Shown here piece after piece: positions 18,531 through 26,941 of a DNA stretch of 64,000 bases (position 1 is the stretch's first letter; the number at the start of each line of letters is the position of its first letter). Under the pieces are notes generated by a model that was not told the origin of the DNA, searched no databases, and saw nothing but the letters and a program-made list of their open reading frames with translations. The DNA lies in the NCBI RefSeq assembly GCF_003056345.1, contig NZ_PYWB01000010.1:56869-120868 (forward strand), given 5' to 3'. The position numbers were made by a program, and so were the translations under genes. The DNA comes from Devosia submarina (GTDB lineage Bacteria; Pseudomonadota; Alphaproteobacteria; Rhizobiales; Devosiaceae).

Positions 18531-19649
18531 ATGGCGGACATTGGCAAGGCACGCGTCGCGCTCAAGCTCGACATAGCGGTGATCGGCGCGGGGCAGGCGG
18601 GGCTGAGCGCGGCCTATCATCTCAAGCGCGCGGGTCTTGAGCCGGGCGAGGATTTCCTGGTGCTCGATGGCGCGCCAAAGCCCGGGGGCGCCTGGCAATA
18701 TCGTTGGCCGTCACTGACGTTGTCCACCGTAAACCGCGTGCATGATCTCCCCGGCATGAGCTTTGCCGAGAATGCTGGCGGCGATGCGAGCGTCCGCGCT
18801 TCGGTAGCGGTGCCCCATTATTTCGAGGCTTATGAGCAGCATTTCGGGCTCAAGGTCTTGCGCCCGGCCAATGTCCGCCTGGTGAGCGACCGGGGCGAGC
18901 GGCTGCGGGTGGAATCCGATCGCGGTTTGTTCAGCGTGCGCGGGCTGATCAATGCCACCGGCACCTGGGAGCGGCCGTATATTCCGGATTATCCTGGTGC
19001 AGCGAGCTTTTTGGGCCAGCAATTGCACACGCGTGATTATCAGACGGCCGACCAGTTCCGGGGCAGGCACGTCTTGGTGGTGGGGGGCGGGATTTCCGCT
19101 GTTCAGCTGCTCGACGAAATATCGCAGGTGACGCGCACCTCTTGGGTCACGCGCACACCACCGCGCTTTCGCGAGGGACCGTTCGATGAGGAAGCGGGCC
19201 GGGCAGCAGTCGCCATGGTGGAGGAACGGGTGCGCGCGGGATTGCCGCCGCGCTCGGTGGTGTCGGTCACGGGGCTGCCGGTGACGCCCGCCATTGAGGC
19301 CATGCGCGAGCGCGGCGTGCTGGAGCGGCAGCCCATGTTCGAGAGCATTGCAGCCGAGGGTGTGCGCTGGAGCGATGGGCGGGCGCTCGAGGTCGATGTG
19401 ATCCTGTGGTGCACCGGGTTCCGCTCGGCGCTCGATCACCTCGCGCCACTTGGGCTGCGCCAGCCTTCGGGCGGGATCACCATGACGGGGCGGCTCGCGA
19501 CGCAGGTGGCGCGTGATCCGCGTATTCACCTGGTGGGTTATGGGCCGTCGGCATCCACCATCGGGGCGAACCGGGCGGGGAGCGCTGCGGCGCGGGAGTT
19601 GCTGGGGTTTTTGGCTTCTAAGGAGGCCTTAAAGGAAGCGGAGGGATAG
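18531..19649 (+). CDS. FAD/NAD(P)-binding oxidoreductase, flavin monooxygenase-like
   Basis: A 372-residue flavoprotein. The FAD Rossmann motif is DIAVIGAGQAGLSAAYHLKR (residues about 13-32) and the second, NADPH-binding motif is VLVVGGGISAVQLLDEIS near residue 180. GTWERPYIPDYPG between them resembles the linker of class B flavin monooxygenases and CzcO-like proteins. LVGYGPSASTIGANRAG closes the FAD site. The substrate is unknown. It is divergent from the DUF2188-like gene. Confidence 0.8.
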   Translation: MADIGKARVALKLDIAVIGAGQAGLSAAYHLKRAGLEPGEDFLVLDGAPKPGGAWQYRWPSLTLSTVNRVHDLPGMSFAENAGGDASVRASVAVPHYFEAYEQHFGLKVLRPANVRLVSDRGERLRVESDRGLFSVRGLINATGTWERPYIPDYPGAASFLGQQLHTRDYQTADQFRGRHVLVVGGGISAVQLLDEISQVTRTSWVTRTPPRFREGPFDEEAGRAAVAMVEERVRAGLPPRSVVSVTGLPVTPAIEAMRERGVLERQPMFESIAAEGVRWSDGRALEVDVILWCTGFRSALDHLAPLGLRQPSGGITMTGRLATQVARDPRIHLVGYGPSASTIGANRAGSAAARELLGFLASKEALKEAEG

Positions 19650-19675
19650 GCTCTTGCGTGGGTCCGATGCCTCAG

Positions 19676-19785
19676 TCGACACCTCCCCCTCGTGAGGGGG
19701 AGGATCAAGGTGGGGGTTGGTTGAGCTGGCATCGGGGCTCTCGGACCCCCACCCAACCTCCCCCTGGGAGGGGGAGGGCACACCG
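19676..19785. repeat. Interspersed palindromic repeat, family B
   Basis: The arms acctccccctcgtgagggggagg and acctccccctgggagggggagg are themselves dyads. They flank ggtgggggttggtt ... acccccaccc, giving a nested structure between two convergent genes. Related units lie at 17735-17855, 18058-18105 and 45915-46110. Confidence 0.7.
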
Positions 19786-19796
19786 GTGGCCGAGCC

Positions 19797-20834
19797 TTAC
19801 CGCAGCCAGCCCTGGGGGCGGGGCTGGAGGTCCATCTGGCCGCCGGCGGTAGCTTCGTTGATGGCGAGGATTTCTTCGGGCGTCAGATCGAGATTGTTGA
19901 GGACGCCCAGATTGTCCTTGAGCTGGTCGAGATTACGCACGCCGATCAGCGCCGACGTCATCTCGGGACGGCGCAGCACCCAGGAGAGGGCCAGTTGCAC
20001 CATGGATTGCCCACGGGCACGGGCGATCTCGCCGACTTTATCGACAGCTTCAAGGACACGTGGCTCGATATGGCTGGCGCGCAGCGAGCCGTTCGGGTTT
20101 TCCCCGCGCGTGCCTTGCGTCTTGCCGGTGTTGTATTTGCCGGACAGCACGCCCTGCGCGAGGGGCGAAAAGGCGATGACGCCGATGCCAAGCTCGCCAC
20201 ACGCATCGATGGTGCGGTCGTTTTCGATCCAGCGGTTGATCATGGAATAGCTGGGTTGATGGATCGTGGTGGCGACGCCCATTTCCTTCAGAAGGCGGTA
20301 GGCCTCGCGCGTTTCCTTTTCGGGGTAGGAGGAAATGCCTACATATAATGCCTTCCCCTGCCGCACGGCATGGGCGAGCGCACCCATGGTTTCCTCGAGC
20401 GGAGTTTCGGGGTCAAAGCGGTGGGAGTAAAAGATGTCGACATAGTCGAGCCCCATGCGCCGGAGCGACTGGTCAAGGCTCGCCAGAAGGTATTTCCGGC
20501 TGCCGAACTCCCCATAGGGACCCGGCCACATATTGTAGCCGGCCTTGGTGGAGATGATGAGCTCGTCGCGATAGGGGCGGAAATCGCGGGCCATGACCTG
20601 CCCGAACAGCTCTTCGGAGGAGCCGGCTGGCGGGCCGTAATTGTTGGCGAGGTCGAAATGGGTGATGCCATTGTCGAAGGCATGGCCCAGGATTTCCATG
20701 GCGGAAGGATAATCGCGCGTGCCGCCGAAATTCTGCCACAGGCCCAGGCTGATCACGGGGAGCTTGAGTCCCGAGCGGCCGGAGCGGCGATATTGCATGG
20801 TGTCATAGCGTGACGTATCGGCCCGATAGGTCAT
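19797..20834 (-). CDS. Aldo/keto reductase, YghZ/Gpr-like
   Basis: A 345-residue NADPH-dependent (alpha/beta)8 reductase resembling L-glyceraldehyde-3-phosphate reductase. It starts MTYRADTSRYDTMQYRRSGR. The catalytic tetrad is visible: Asp in HFDLANNYG, Tyr in NNYG, Lys in IISTKAGYN and His in IFYSHRFDPETP. ATG 20834 has GGAGGA upstream; the frame runs on to 20897 without support. It would reduce methylglyoxal or small aldehydes; the exact substrate is unproven. It is divergent from trhO. Confidence 0.85.
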   Translation of the reverse strand: MTYRADTSRYDTMQYRRSGRSGLKLPVISLGLWQNFGGTRDYPSAMEILGHAFDNGITHFDLANNYGPPAGSSEELFGQVMARDFRPYRDELIISTKAGYNMWPGPYGEFGSRKYLLASLDQSLRRMGLDYVDIFYSHRFDPETPLEETMGALAHAVRQGKALYVGISSYPEKETREAYRLLKEMGVATTIHQPSYSMINRWIENDRTIDACGELGIGVIAFSPLAQGVLSGKYNTGKTQGTRGENPNGSLRASHIEPRVLEAVDKVGEIARARGQSMVQLALSWVLRRPEMTSALIGVRNLDQLKDNLGVLNNLDLTPEEILAINEATAGGQMDLQPRPQGWLR

Positions 20835-20896
20835 GGCATCCTCCAACGATTTCTCGATTTGGCCGCAGGGGCGGCAAATGATATGAGCCGAGGCCA

Positions 20897-21937
20897 ATGA
20901 CCCGACTGCGTGATGTTATGACCCCCAATCTGCCCCAAGCCAAAGAGCCATACAAGGTCATGGCGATCTATAAATTTGCCGATCTGCCCGATGCCGAGCT
21001 GATCCAGCCGGCGCTGGCCAAGCTGTGCTGCGCCAAGGGGATCAAGGGCACGCTGATCCTGGCGCCCGAGGGCATCAATGGCACAGTTGCGGGCACGGCT
21101 GAGGCGATCGATGCACTGGCGGCGGAGCTGTTTGGCGGCGCCCTGTTCGGCGAGCGGCTCGCTGGGGCGGAGGTAAAATATTCCACGGCTGAAACCATGC
21201 CGTTCCTCCGCATGAAGGTGCGGCTCAAAAGCGAGATCGTGACCTTGCGCGCGCCCGAGGCTAACCCGGCCAAGCAGGTGGGGACCTATGTCGAGCCGGA
21301 GGACTGGAATGCGCTGATCGAGCGCAATGACGTGGTGCTCGTCGATACGCGCAACGATTACGAAGTGGGGCTGGGGACCTTCCAGCGGGCGCTGGATCCG
21401 GCGACAAAGACGTTCACCGAGTTCAAGGACTATGTGGAAGCAAACCTCGACCCTCAGCGGGACCGGAAGGTCGCCATGTTCTGCACCGGGGGGATCCGCT
21501 GCGAAAAGGCGTCCTCGTACCTCCTGAGCAAGGGGTTCGAGGAAGTGTTCCACCTCAAGGGGGGGATCCTTAAATATCTCGAGACGGTGCCGGAAAGCGA
21601 AAGCCGCTTTGCCGGGGAATGCTTTGTGTTCGACGAGCGCGTGTCGGTGGGACACGGGCTGGTGGAGGGCGATGCGACGCTCTGCCGGGCCTGCCGCCAT
21701 CCGCTGACGGCAGCGGATCGCGCTGATCCAGCGTTCCACGAAGGCGTCTCTTGCCCCTATTGCGCCGGGGAAGCCGACAAGCACGCGGCAGCGGCCGAAC
21801 GGCAGCGGCAGATGGATCTGGCCAAGCAGCGCGGCCTGGCGCATCTGGGTGATGAGGCTGCGGCGCTGGCGCAGGAGCGCAAGCGGCAAAAGCGGGCGCA
21901 GGCCGAGGCTTCCCGCCTGCGGAACAAGGCGGGCTAG
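20897..21937 (+). CDS. trhO: tRNA uridine(34) hydroxylase, rhodanese-like (TrhO/YceA)
   Basis: A 346-residue protein of the UPF0176 family that makes 5-hydroxyuridine at tRNA position 34. The N-terminal acylphosphatase-like domain includes IKGTLILAPEGINGTVAGT. The rhodanese domain carries the active cysteine in VAMFCTGGIRCEKASSYL. A C-terminal Zn-ribbon-like region (CRACRHPL...SCPYCAGEAD) precedes a basic, alanine-rich tail. The start could also be ATG 20918 (MTPNLPQAKEPY); 20897 has GAGG just before it. Confidence 0.88.
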   Translation: MTRLRDVMTPNLPQAKEPYKVMAIYKFADLPDAELIQPALAKLCCAKGIKGTLILAPEGINGTVAGTAEAIDALAAELFGGALFGERLAGAEVKYSTAETMPFLRMKVRLKSEIVTLRAPEANPAKQVGTYVEPEDWNALIERNDVVLVDTRNDYEVGLGTFQRALDPATKTFTEFKDYVEANLDPQRDRKVAMFCTGGIRCEKASSYLLSKGFEEVFHLKGGILKYLETVPESESRFAGECFVFDERVSVGHGLVEGDATLCRACRHPLTAADRADPAFHEGVSCPYCAGEADKHAAAAERQRQMDLAKQRGLAHLGDEAAALAQERKRQKRAQAEASRLRNKAG

Positions 21938-21961
21938 AGCTCGCTGCCTATTGCTTTGCGC

Positions 21962-22309
21962 CTAGGGCGCGGTGGGTGCGCTCGCGGGATTTTCGGCCAT
22001 TTGGGCGGCACGCATCTGCGTCAGGGGCTCAAGGCTCTTGCGCAGCTGGGCCCCGGGGGTGAACACCACGGTATGGCGCGGGGAAATCGTGTGCTCGCTG
22101 CCGGTGCGCGGATTGCGGCCGATGCGCTCGGCGCGGGCGCGGACCTGCAAGGACCCAAAGCCCGTGAGCTTGACGTTTTCGCCGGCCATCAGGGCGGCGC
22201 CCATCAGCGCGAACATGGAATCGGCGATGGCCGAAATGTCCGCCTTGCTCAAACCGGTTTTTGCTGCTGCGACTTCTGTTAGCCCTGCGCGTGTGATTGT
22301 GTTGCTCAT
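21962..22309 (-). CDS. HU/IHF family DNA-binding protein
   Basis: A 115-residue nucleoid protein. MSNTITRAGLTEVAAAKTGL begins the dimerisation helices. The DNA-bending arm contains RAERIGRNPRTGSEHTISPR, with the RNP motif of the HU/IHF beta arm, and VVFTPGAQLRKSLE closes the fold. The tail of about 20 residues after it is longer than in standard HU. An alternative ATG at 22324 has a good GAGG site. It is divergent from rirA. Confidence 0.85.
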   Translation of the reverse strand: MSNTITRAGLTEVAAAKTGLSKADISAIADSMFALMGAALMAGENVKLTGFGSLQVRARAERIGRNPRTGSEHTISPRHTVVFTPGAQLRKSLEPLTQMRAAQMAENPASAPTAP

Positions 22310-22407
22310 CTTGCGTGCCCCCATGCAAGCCTCAAGTGATAAGAAGAGATTAACACAGAGTCCAGAGCAGCTCTCGCTCAAAGTTGAACGCGCGGTTCAG
22401 CTTATGT

Positions 22408-22433
22408 TTGACATTTCTTAGAATGATTATAAT
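22408..22433 (+). promoter_or_regulatory. rirA promoter with ICE-like (Irr) box
   Basis: TTGACA (22408-22413) is followed by an imperfect palindrome TTAGAA-TGA-TTATAA (22418-22432), one base away from the iron control element TTAGAA-N3-TTCTAA bound by Irr. It overlaps a TATAAT (22428-22433). The -35/-10 spacing by eye is only 14 bases, so the -35 assignment is uncertain. Confidence 0.45.
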
Positions 22434-22500
22434 TTGGCGGTCAACCGAACGGCGCTGACGCCGCCGTTTGCCCCCGTGCTGCAGCGACAAGGCCACCCAA

Positions 22501-22962
22501 GTGAGACTGACCCGCCAATCGAACTATGCCATCCGCACACTGGTTTATTGCGCGGTCAATGAGCCGGGCCTGAGCCGGGTCGCCGATATTGCCAAGGCCT
22601 ACAATATTTCCGAGCTTTTTCTGTTCAAGCTGATCAAGCCGCTGGTGGAAAACGGCCTGCTGGCGACGGTGCGCGGCCGCCATGGCGGCATCAAGCTGGG
22701 CAAGGCGGCCGAAGACATCACGCTGCTCGACACCATCCGGCTCACGGAAGAAAATTTCGCCCTCGCCGAATGCTTCGAAGATGGCGCCGATTGCCCGCTG
22801 ATCGGGGAATGCGATCTCAACGGGGCCCTGCGCGAGGCGCTGGGTGCATTCTTTGAAGTGCTGGCGAGCTACACCATCGCCGATCTTGCCAGCAAGAAGC
22901 GCTCGATTCGCGATCGTCTGGGCCTTTCGACCCTGGAAGCGGTAATGGAGCCGCTGCACTAA
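22501..22962 (+). CDS. rirA: Iron-responsive Rrf2-family regulator RirA
   Basis: A 153-residue Rrf2-type regulator. The start VRLTRQSNYAIRTLVYCAVN is the canonical RirA N-terminus, using GTG. The winged helix includes YNISELFLFKLIKPLVENGL and VRGRHGGIKLGK. Three cysteines for the Fe-S cluster lie in AECFEDGADCPLIGECDLNG. In rhizobia RirA represses iron uptake genes when the cluster is intact. The open frame upstream to 22468 is not used. A strong terminator follows. No iron uptake gene is adjacent. Confidence 0.88.
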   Translation: MRLTRQSNYAIRTLVYCAVNEPGLSRVADIAKAYNISELFLFKLIKPLVENGLLATVRGRHGGIKLGKAAEDITLLDTIRLTEENFALAECFEDGADCPLIGECDLNGALREALGAFFEVLASYTIADLASKKRSIRDRLGLSTLEAVMEPLH

Positions 22963-22987
22963 AGGGCGTTTCTTTTCGAGCCATCCG

Positions 22988-23027
22988 GGCGGGTAGGGGC
23001 CTTCATGCCCCCACTCGCCTTTTCTTT
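22988..23027 (+). terminator. Rho-independent terminator after rirA
   Basis: The stem ggcgggtaggggc (22988-23000) pairs with gcccccactcgcc (23007-23019) around a six-base loop and is followed by TTTTCTTT. An ATG at 23005 lies in its loop, which argues that the next gene begins at 23056. Confidence 0.8.
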
Positions 23028-23055
23028 GTCCCTTGCCTGTGATTTATCCGCGCCC

Positions 23056-24870
23056 ATGGCTGCAGCTCCTCTTCTTACGCTTCAAAATATCCAGCTCACC
23101 TTTGGCGGCACGCGCCTGCTCGAGGGGGCCGAACTGATCGTGTCACCCGGCCAGCGCATTGCGCTGGTGGGCCGCAATGGCTCGGGCAAATCGACCCTGC
23201 TCAAGATCGCCTCGGGCGAAGTGGCTTATGATGCCGGCCTGCGGTTCGTTGAGCCCAGCGCCACGCTGCGCTACCTGCCGCAGGAGCCCGATCTTTCGGC
23301 CTATGCAACGACACTGGAATATGTGGAGGCAGGGCTTGGGCCCGGCGATGACGAATATCGCGCGCAATATCTGCTGAGCTCGCTTGGCCTTAACGGCACC
23401 GAAGACCCCAAGAAGCTTTCGGGCGGCGAGGGACGGCGTGCCGCGCTGGCGCGGGTGCTGGCGCCCAAGCCCGATATTCTGCTCCTGGACGAGCCCACCA
23501 ACCACCTTGATCTCCCCGTGATCGAATGGCTGCAGTCCGAACTGGATTCCCTGCGCTCGGCCATGGTGCTGATCAGCCACGATCGCCGCTTCCTGTCCGA
23601 CCTCACGCGTTCCACCGTCTGGCTCGACCGCGGTGTGACCCGCCGCCTCGACAAGGGCTTTGGTGCCTTTGAAGCCTGGCGCGACCAGGTGCTCGAGGAA
23701 GAAGAGCGCGACCGGCACAAGCTCGACCGCCAGATCGTGCGCGAGGAGCATTGGGTGCGCTATGGCGTGACCGCCCGGCGCAAGCGCAATGTGGGTCGCA
23801 TGGAGCGACTGGCCAATCTGCGCCAGGACCGGCGCGAGCAGCGCCGCGTCACCGGCTCGGTCAACATGCAGGTTTCCGAAGGCCGTACTTCCGGCGCGCT
23901 GGTGGTGGAAGCGGAAAATATCTCCAAGCGCTTCGGCGATCGGGTGATCGTGGAGGATTTCTCGACCCGCGTCCTGCGCGGCGACCGGATCGGCATTGTG
24001 GGGCCCAATGGTGCGGGCAAGACGACGCTGATCAAGATGCTGACGGGAACACTCGCGCCTGACACTGGCACGGTCAAGCTCGGCTCGGCACTGGAATTGG
24101 CCATGCTCGACCAGGGTCGAGCCAAATTGCACCCCGAAACGCGCCTCAAGGAAGCCCTGACCGGGGGCGGCTCCGATACGCTCCAGATCAACGGCCAGCC
24201 CAAGCATGTGGTTGGCTACATGAAGGACTTCCTGTTCAACCCCGAACAGGCCAATACCCCCATCGGCAAGCTATCGGGTGGCGAGCGGGCCCGTGTGGCC
24301 CTGGCGCGTGCCTTGTCCTTGCCATCCAACTTCCTGGTGCTGGACGAGCCGACCAACGATCTTGATCTTGAAACGCTCGACCTGCTCGAGGAGATGGTGT
24401 CCGAATATGCCGGCACGGTGATTGTGGTCAGCCACGACCGTGACTTCCTGGATCGTGTCGCGACCTCGATCATCATCGCCGAGGGCAATGGCGAGTGGAC
24501 CGAATATGCCGGTGGCTATTCCGACATGGTGATCCAGCGCGGAGAGGGCGTGCAGGCCCGCGCCGCTGCCAAGGCCCATCGCCCCGGCAAGACGACGATG
24601 GCCCCGATTGCCGCGCCGGCATCTCAGCCCAAGCGCAAGATGTCATTCAAGGAAAAGCACGCCCTTGAAACGCTGCCCAAGGAGATCGAAAAGCTCGAAG
24701 CCGAGATCCGCCAGATCAATGCGGAACTGGCTCAGGGCGATCTTTACAGCAAGGACCCGGATGGTTTTGCGCGCAAGTCGAAGGCCCTGATGGCAGCCGA
24801 GGCCAAGCGGGCGGCGGCCGAGGAGCAGTGGCTGGAACTCGAAATGCTGCGCGAGGAAATCGAGGGCTAG
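23056..24870 (+). CDS. ABC-F family ATPase, Uup-like
   Basis: A 604-residue soluble protein with two ABC cassettes and no membrane domain. Walker A motifs are GRNGSGKST and GPNGAGKTT, the signatures are KLSGGEGRRAALARVLA and LSGGERARVALARAL, and Walker B regions end in LLLDEPTNHLD and LVLDEPTNDLD. The linker is rich in charged residues, and a C-terminal coiled coil (KEIEKLEAEIRQINAEL) resembles Uup. ABC-F proteins act on ribosomes or DNA. ATG 23056 (MAAAPLLTLQNIQLTFGG) is preferred over 23005, which lies inside the terminator. Its stop overlaps the stop of the convergent lacI-type gene. Confidence 0.88.
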   Translation: MAAAPLLTLQNIQLTFGGTRLLEGAELIVSPGQRIALVGRNGSGKSTLLKIASGEVAYDAGLRFVEPSATLRYLPQEPDLSAYATTLEYVEAGLGPGDDEYRAQYLLSSLGLNGTEDPKKLSGGEGRRAALARVLAPKPDILLLDEPTNHLDLPVIEWLQSELDSLRSAMVLISHDRRFLSDLTRSTVWLDRGVTRRLDKGFGAFEAWRDQVLEEEERDRHKLDRQIVREEHWVRYGVTARRKRNVGRMERLANLRQDRREQRRVTGSVNMQVSEGRTSGALVVEAENISKRFGDRVIVEDFSTRVLRGDRIGIVGPNGAGKTTLIKMLTGTLAPDTGTVKLGSALELAMLDQGRAKLHPETRLKEALTGGGSDTLQINGQPKHVVGYMKDFLFNPEQANTPIGKLSGGERARVALARALSLPSNFLVLDEPTNDLDLETLDLLEEMVSEYAGTVIVVSHDRDFLDRVATSIIIAEGNGEWTEYAGGYSDMVIQRGEGVQARAAAKAHRPGKTTMAPIAAPASQPKRKMSFKEKHALETLPKEIEKLEAEIRQINAELAQGDLYSKDPDGFARKSKALMAAEAKRAAAEEQWLELEMLREEIEG

Positions 24871-25925
24871 TCTTGCCCGTCCTGCCAGGTGAACTGGGGC
24901 TGGGCCAAATGCTGCAGCCCAGCCGGTTCCGCCCCGCCAATGCGCGCCATCAAGAGGCGTCCCATCTGCCGGCCCGCGTCCACGAAATCCTCGGGCACGG
25001 TTTCCGCCCCCGTCTTGAACTGGGCAAACATGGGGCTCGCTTGCTTGCTGATCACATGGGATGAAATGCCTACCGGCCTGCCGGCCTCGTTGAGCCCGCC
25101 GATCACGGCCAGGGCCGAAACTTCGGACGCACAGACCCAGCCATCGGGCCCGTCCGGGCGCTTGGAGCGCTTGATCACGTAATTGCGGATCGCATCGGTC
25201 GGGCTTTGGAGCGTTACATCTCCGGCAAATTCATGGGCGATGCCTGCTTCCGATGCAGCCCGCGCCATGCCGTTCTTGAGATGGTCGGTATAGGTCAGCG
25301 CACTTTCGGGCAGGACGATGGAAACCTTTTTGCAGCCTTTTTGCGCGAGGCGCCGGACCGCGCCATAGGCATAAGCCTCGTTGTCGAAATCGACGAACGG
25401 ATGCGCCTCGGGCCAGCGGCTGCGCCCATGGCTCACAAAGGGGAAATTGTTGTCGAGCAGGAAGCGGATACGTTCGTCAAAGCTTTCCGCCTTGGAAAAG
25501 ATCACGCCATCCGCCATGCGATTGCGCACAATGTGCCGGATCGGCTCCATGGGCGACACATTGCGGAACAGGGGCGTGATCACGAGATGGTAGGCCGTGT
25601 CGCGCATGGCCTCGGTCAGACCCGCCACGATGGACGTGCCAAAGCCATAGATCTGCTCGTCGGGCTCGAGCACAAGGGAAACCACATTGGTGCGGCCCGT
25701 CTTGAGGCGCAGGGCGGCGCGATCGGGCGAATAGCCGATTTCGGCGGCAATCTTCTGGACACGGTCGCGCGTGTCCTGGGAAAGCTCGGGCGCATTGTTG
25801 AGCGCACGTGAGATCGTGGTCACGTTGAGGCCGGTCATCTGCGCAATGGTCTTCAGCGTCGGCTTGCCGGATGGCTTGATGCCGCGCTTGCCCGTGCTTC
25901 CGGGCAGATCCTCGGACACTGTCAC
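24867..25925 (-). CDS. LacI family transcriptional regulator
   Basis: A 352-residue repressor. The DNA-binding headpiece is PTLKTIAQMTGLNVTTISRA, followed by the hinge helix in GYSPDRAALRLKTGRTNVV. The periplasmic-binding-protein-like effector domain runs to the C-terminus. GTG 25925 has GGAGGGG upstream and is preferred; the frame stays open to 26000. No sugar operon is adjacent, so the regulated genes and inducer are unknown. Confidence 0.88.
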   Translation of the reverse strand: MTVSEDLPGSTGKRGIKPSGKPTLKTIAQMTGLNVTTISRALNNAPELSQDTRDRVQKIAAEIGYSPDRAALRLKTGRTNVVSLVLEPDEQIYGFGTSIVAGLTEAMRDTAYHLVITPLFRNVSPMEPIRHIVRNRMADGVIFSKAESFDERIRFLLDNNFPFVSHGRSRWPEAHPFVDFDNEAYAYGAVRRLAQKGCKKVSIVLPESALTYTDHLKNGMARAASEAGIAHEFAGDVTLQSPTDAIRNYVIKRSKRPDGPDGWVCASEVSALAVIGGLNEAGRPVGISSHVISKQASPMFAQFKTGAETVPEDFVDAGRQMGRLLMARIGGAEPAGLQHLAQPQFTWQDGQD

Positions 25926-26428
25926 TATTCCCCTCCACCCCGATCTGTTCCAGGGCGCTTGTTTAAAGAGGACATCACCAGATTGTGGCCTCAAAAACAA
26001 GCACCGAGGCTCCTCAGGGCTCCCGCGTGGCAGGAAGATGGGCCCGGCGCTTAACGGAATGATCCCAAAGTTGAGTATGGTTTTTTCTTTTTTTCGCGCA
26101 TCTTGTTGTTTGCAGCGCTAGCAATCAGCCACGAACGCGCCTATCTTGCCTCTACATCGCCAACTGCCGATGTTTCTGATCGTCAACCAGCAGGAAAGGA
26201 ATGAAGATGACATCATCTATCCCATTCACCATCCATGCAAGTTGCACGCTCGTACGTACCCACAAGCCCGTCAGCAAACGCTGGCAAGGGATTTGTCGCA
26301 ACAAACGAATGTGACCACCGTCACACCATCGTCTTCAAGTTTCGATAAAACCCCAGCGTTGTCGGCCCGACAGAGCATTCCATGCCTGTCGCCATAGCCG
26401 TCCTGACGCGCAAGTGGAGATTCCACAA
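25926..26428. other. Intergenic region, about 500 bases, mostly without recognised features
   Basis: AT-richer DNA between the LacI gene and a small ORF. A possible 37-codon ORF at 26201-26314 is listed separately. No tRNA, clear terminator or repeat of the local families was seen. Confidence 0.5.
26201..26314 (+). CDS. Possible 37-residue small protein or leader peptide
   Basis: ATG 26201 follows a good ribosome site (AGGAAAGGA). The peptide is MKMTSSIPFTIHASCTLVRT, then HKPVSKRWQGICRNKRM and TGA. It is basic, with two cysteines and no hydrophobic segment. It could be a leader peptide for the ORF at 26429 or chance. No family is recognised. Confidence 0.28.
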   Translation: MKMTSSIPFTIHASCTLVRTHKPVSKRWQGICRNKRM

Positions 26429-26650
26429 ATGCAGGAAAACAATATCAGCCGGGCCAAGGCCCAGAGGCCCATCGTGATCGAGGTGGGGGGCGAGCCACAG
26501 GGCGTGGTCGTGCCCCATGCCGAAGGCTTCCGGTTCCTTGCGGTCAAGCTGCCGGCCTTTGCCATTGATGGGCAGCACTTCCCATCAATTGAAAAGGCTC
26601 ACCTTGCTGCCTCGCAAGCCGTTCGCGACCACGGAACTGGCGCGGCATAA
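26429..26650 (+). CDS. Small hypothetical protein, 73 residues
   Basis: The frame from ATG 26429 encodes MQENNISRAKAQRPIVIEVG, then GEPQGVVVPHAEGFRFLAVK and an amphipathic C-terminus. The composition looks like a folded cytoplasmic protein, with alternating beta-like segments, rather than a chance ORF. No family is recognised. A GTG at 26414 is an alternative start. It is convergent with the small ORF at 26690. Confidence 0.5.
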   Translation: MQENNISRAKAQRPIVIEVGGEPQGVVVPHAEGFRFLAVKLPAFAIDGQHFPSIEKAHLAASQAVRDHGTGAA

Positions 26651-26689
26651 AGGGGCGAGGCGCCCAGGCCTCGCTCACCCCAGGCTTTT

Positions 26690-26884
26690 CTAGTCGTCAT
26701 TGGTGGAATTGAGATCCTGCGGCCGCTTGCCTTCGGCGGGTGGCGCGGGCTCGGCCATGGCATTCTGGACGGCCTCGGCAATGGCCTCCACGTCGGCGCC
26801 TTCTATGCCTTGCCGCTGCAATTCCCGGCTTACGGCATCCGCTATGCTGACAAGGCGGGCATTGGGGCCATCCACGATCGTCAT
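26690..26884 (-). CDS. Small hypothetical protein, 64 residues
   Basis: MTIVDGPNARLVSIADAVSR begins an acidic, helical protein (AVSRELQRQGIEGADVEAIA) with a proline-rich, disordered tail. It lies 57 bases downstream of phnN on the same strand and could share that transcript. No family is recognised, and the ribosome site is weak. Confidence 0.45.
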   Translation of the reverse strand: MTIVDGPNARLVSIADAVSRELQRQGIEGADVEAIAEAVQNAMAEPAPPAEGKRPQDLNSTNDD

Positions 26885-26941
26885 TGCTTGATCATCCTTT
26901 GCTGCTTTTGTTTGGGGAGAACGCCCGCACGCAAAGGCGGT

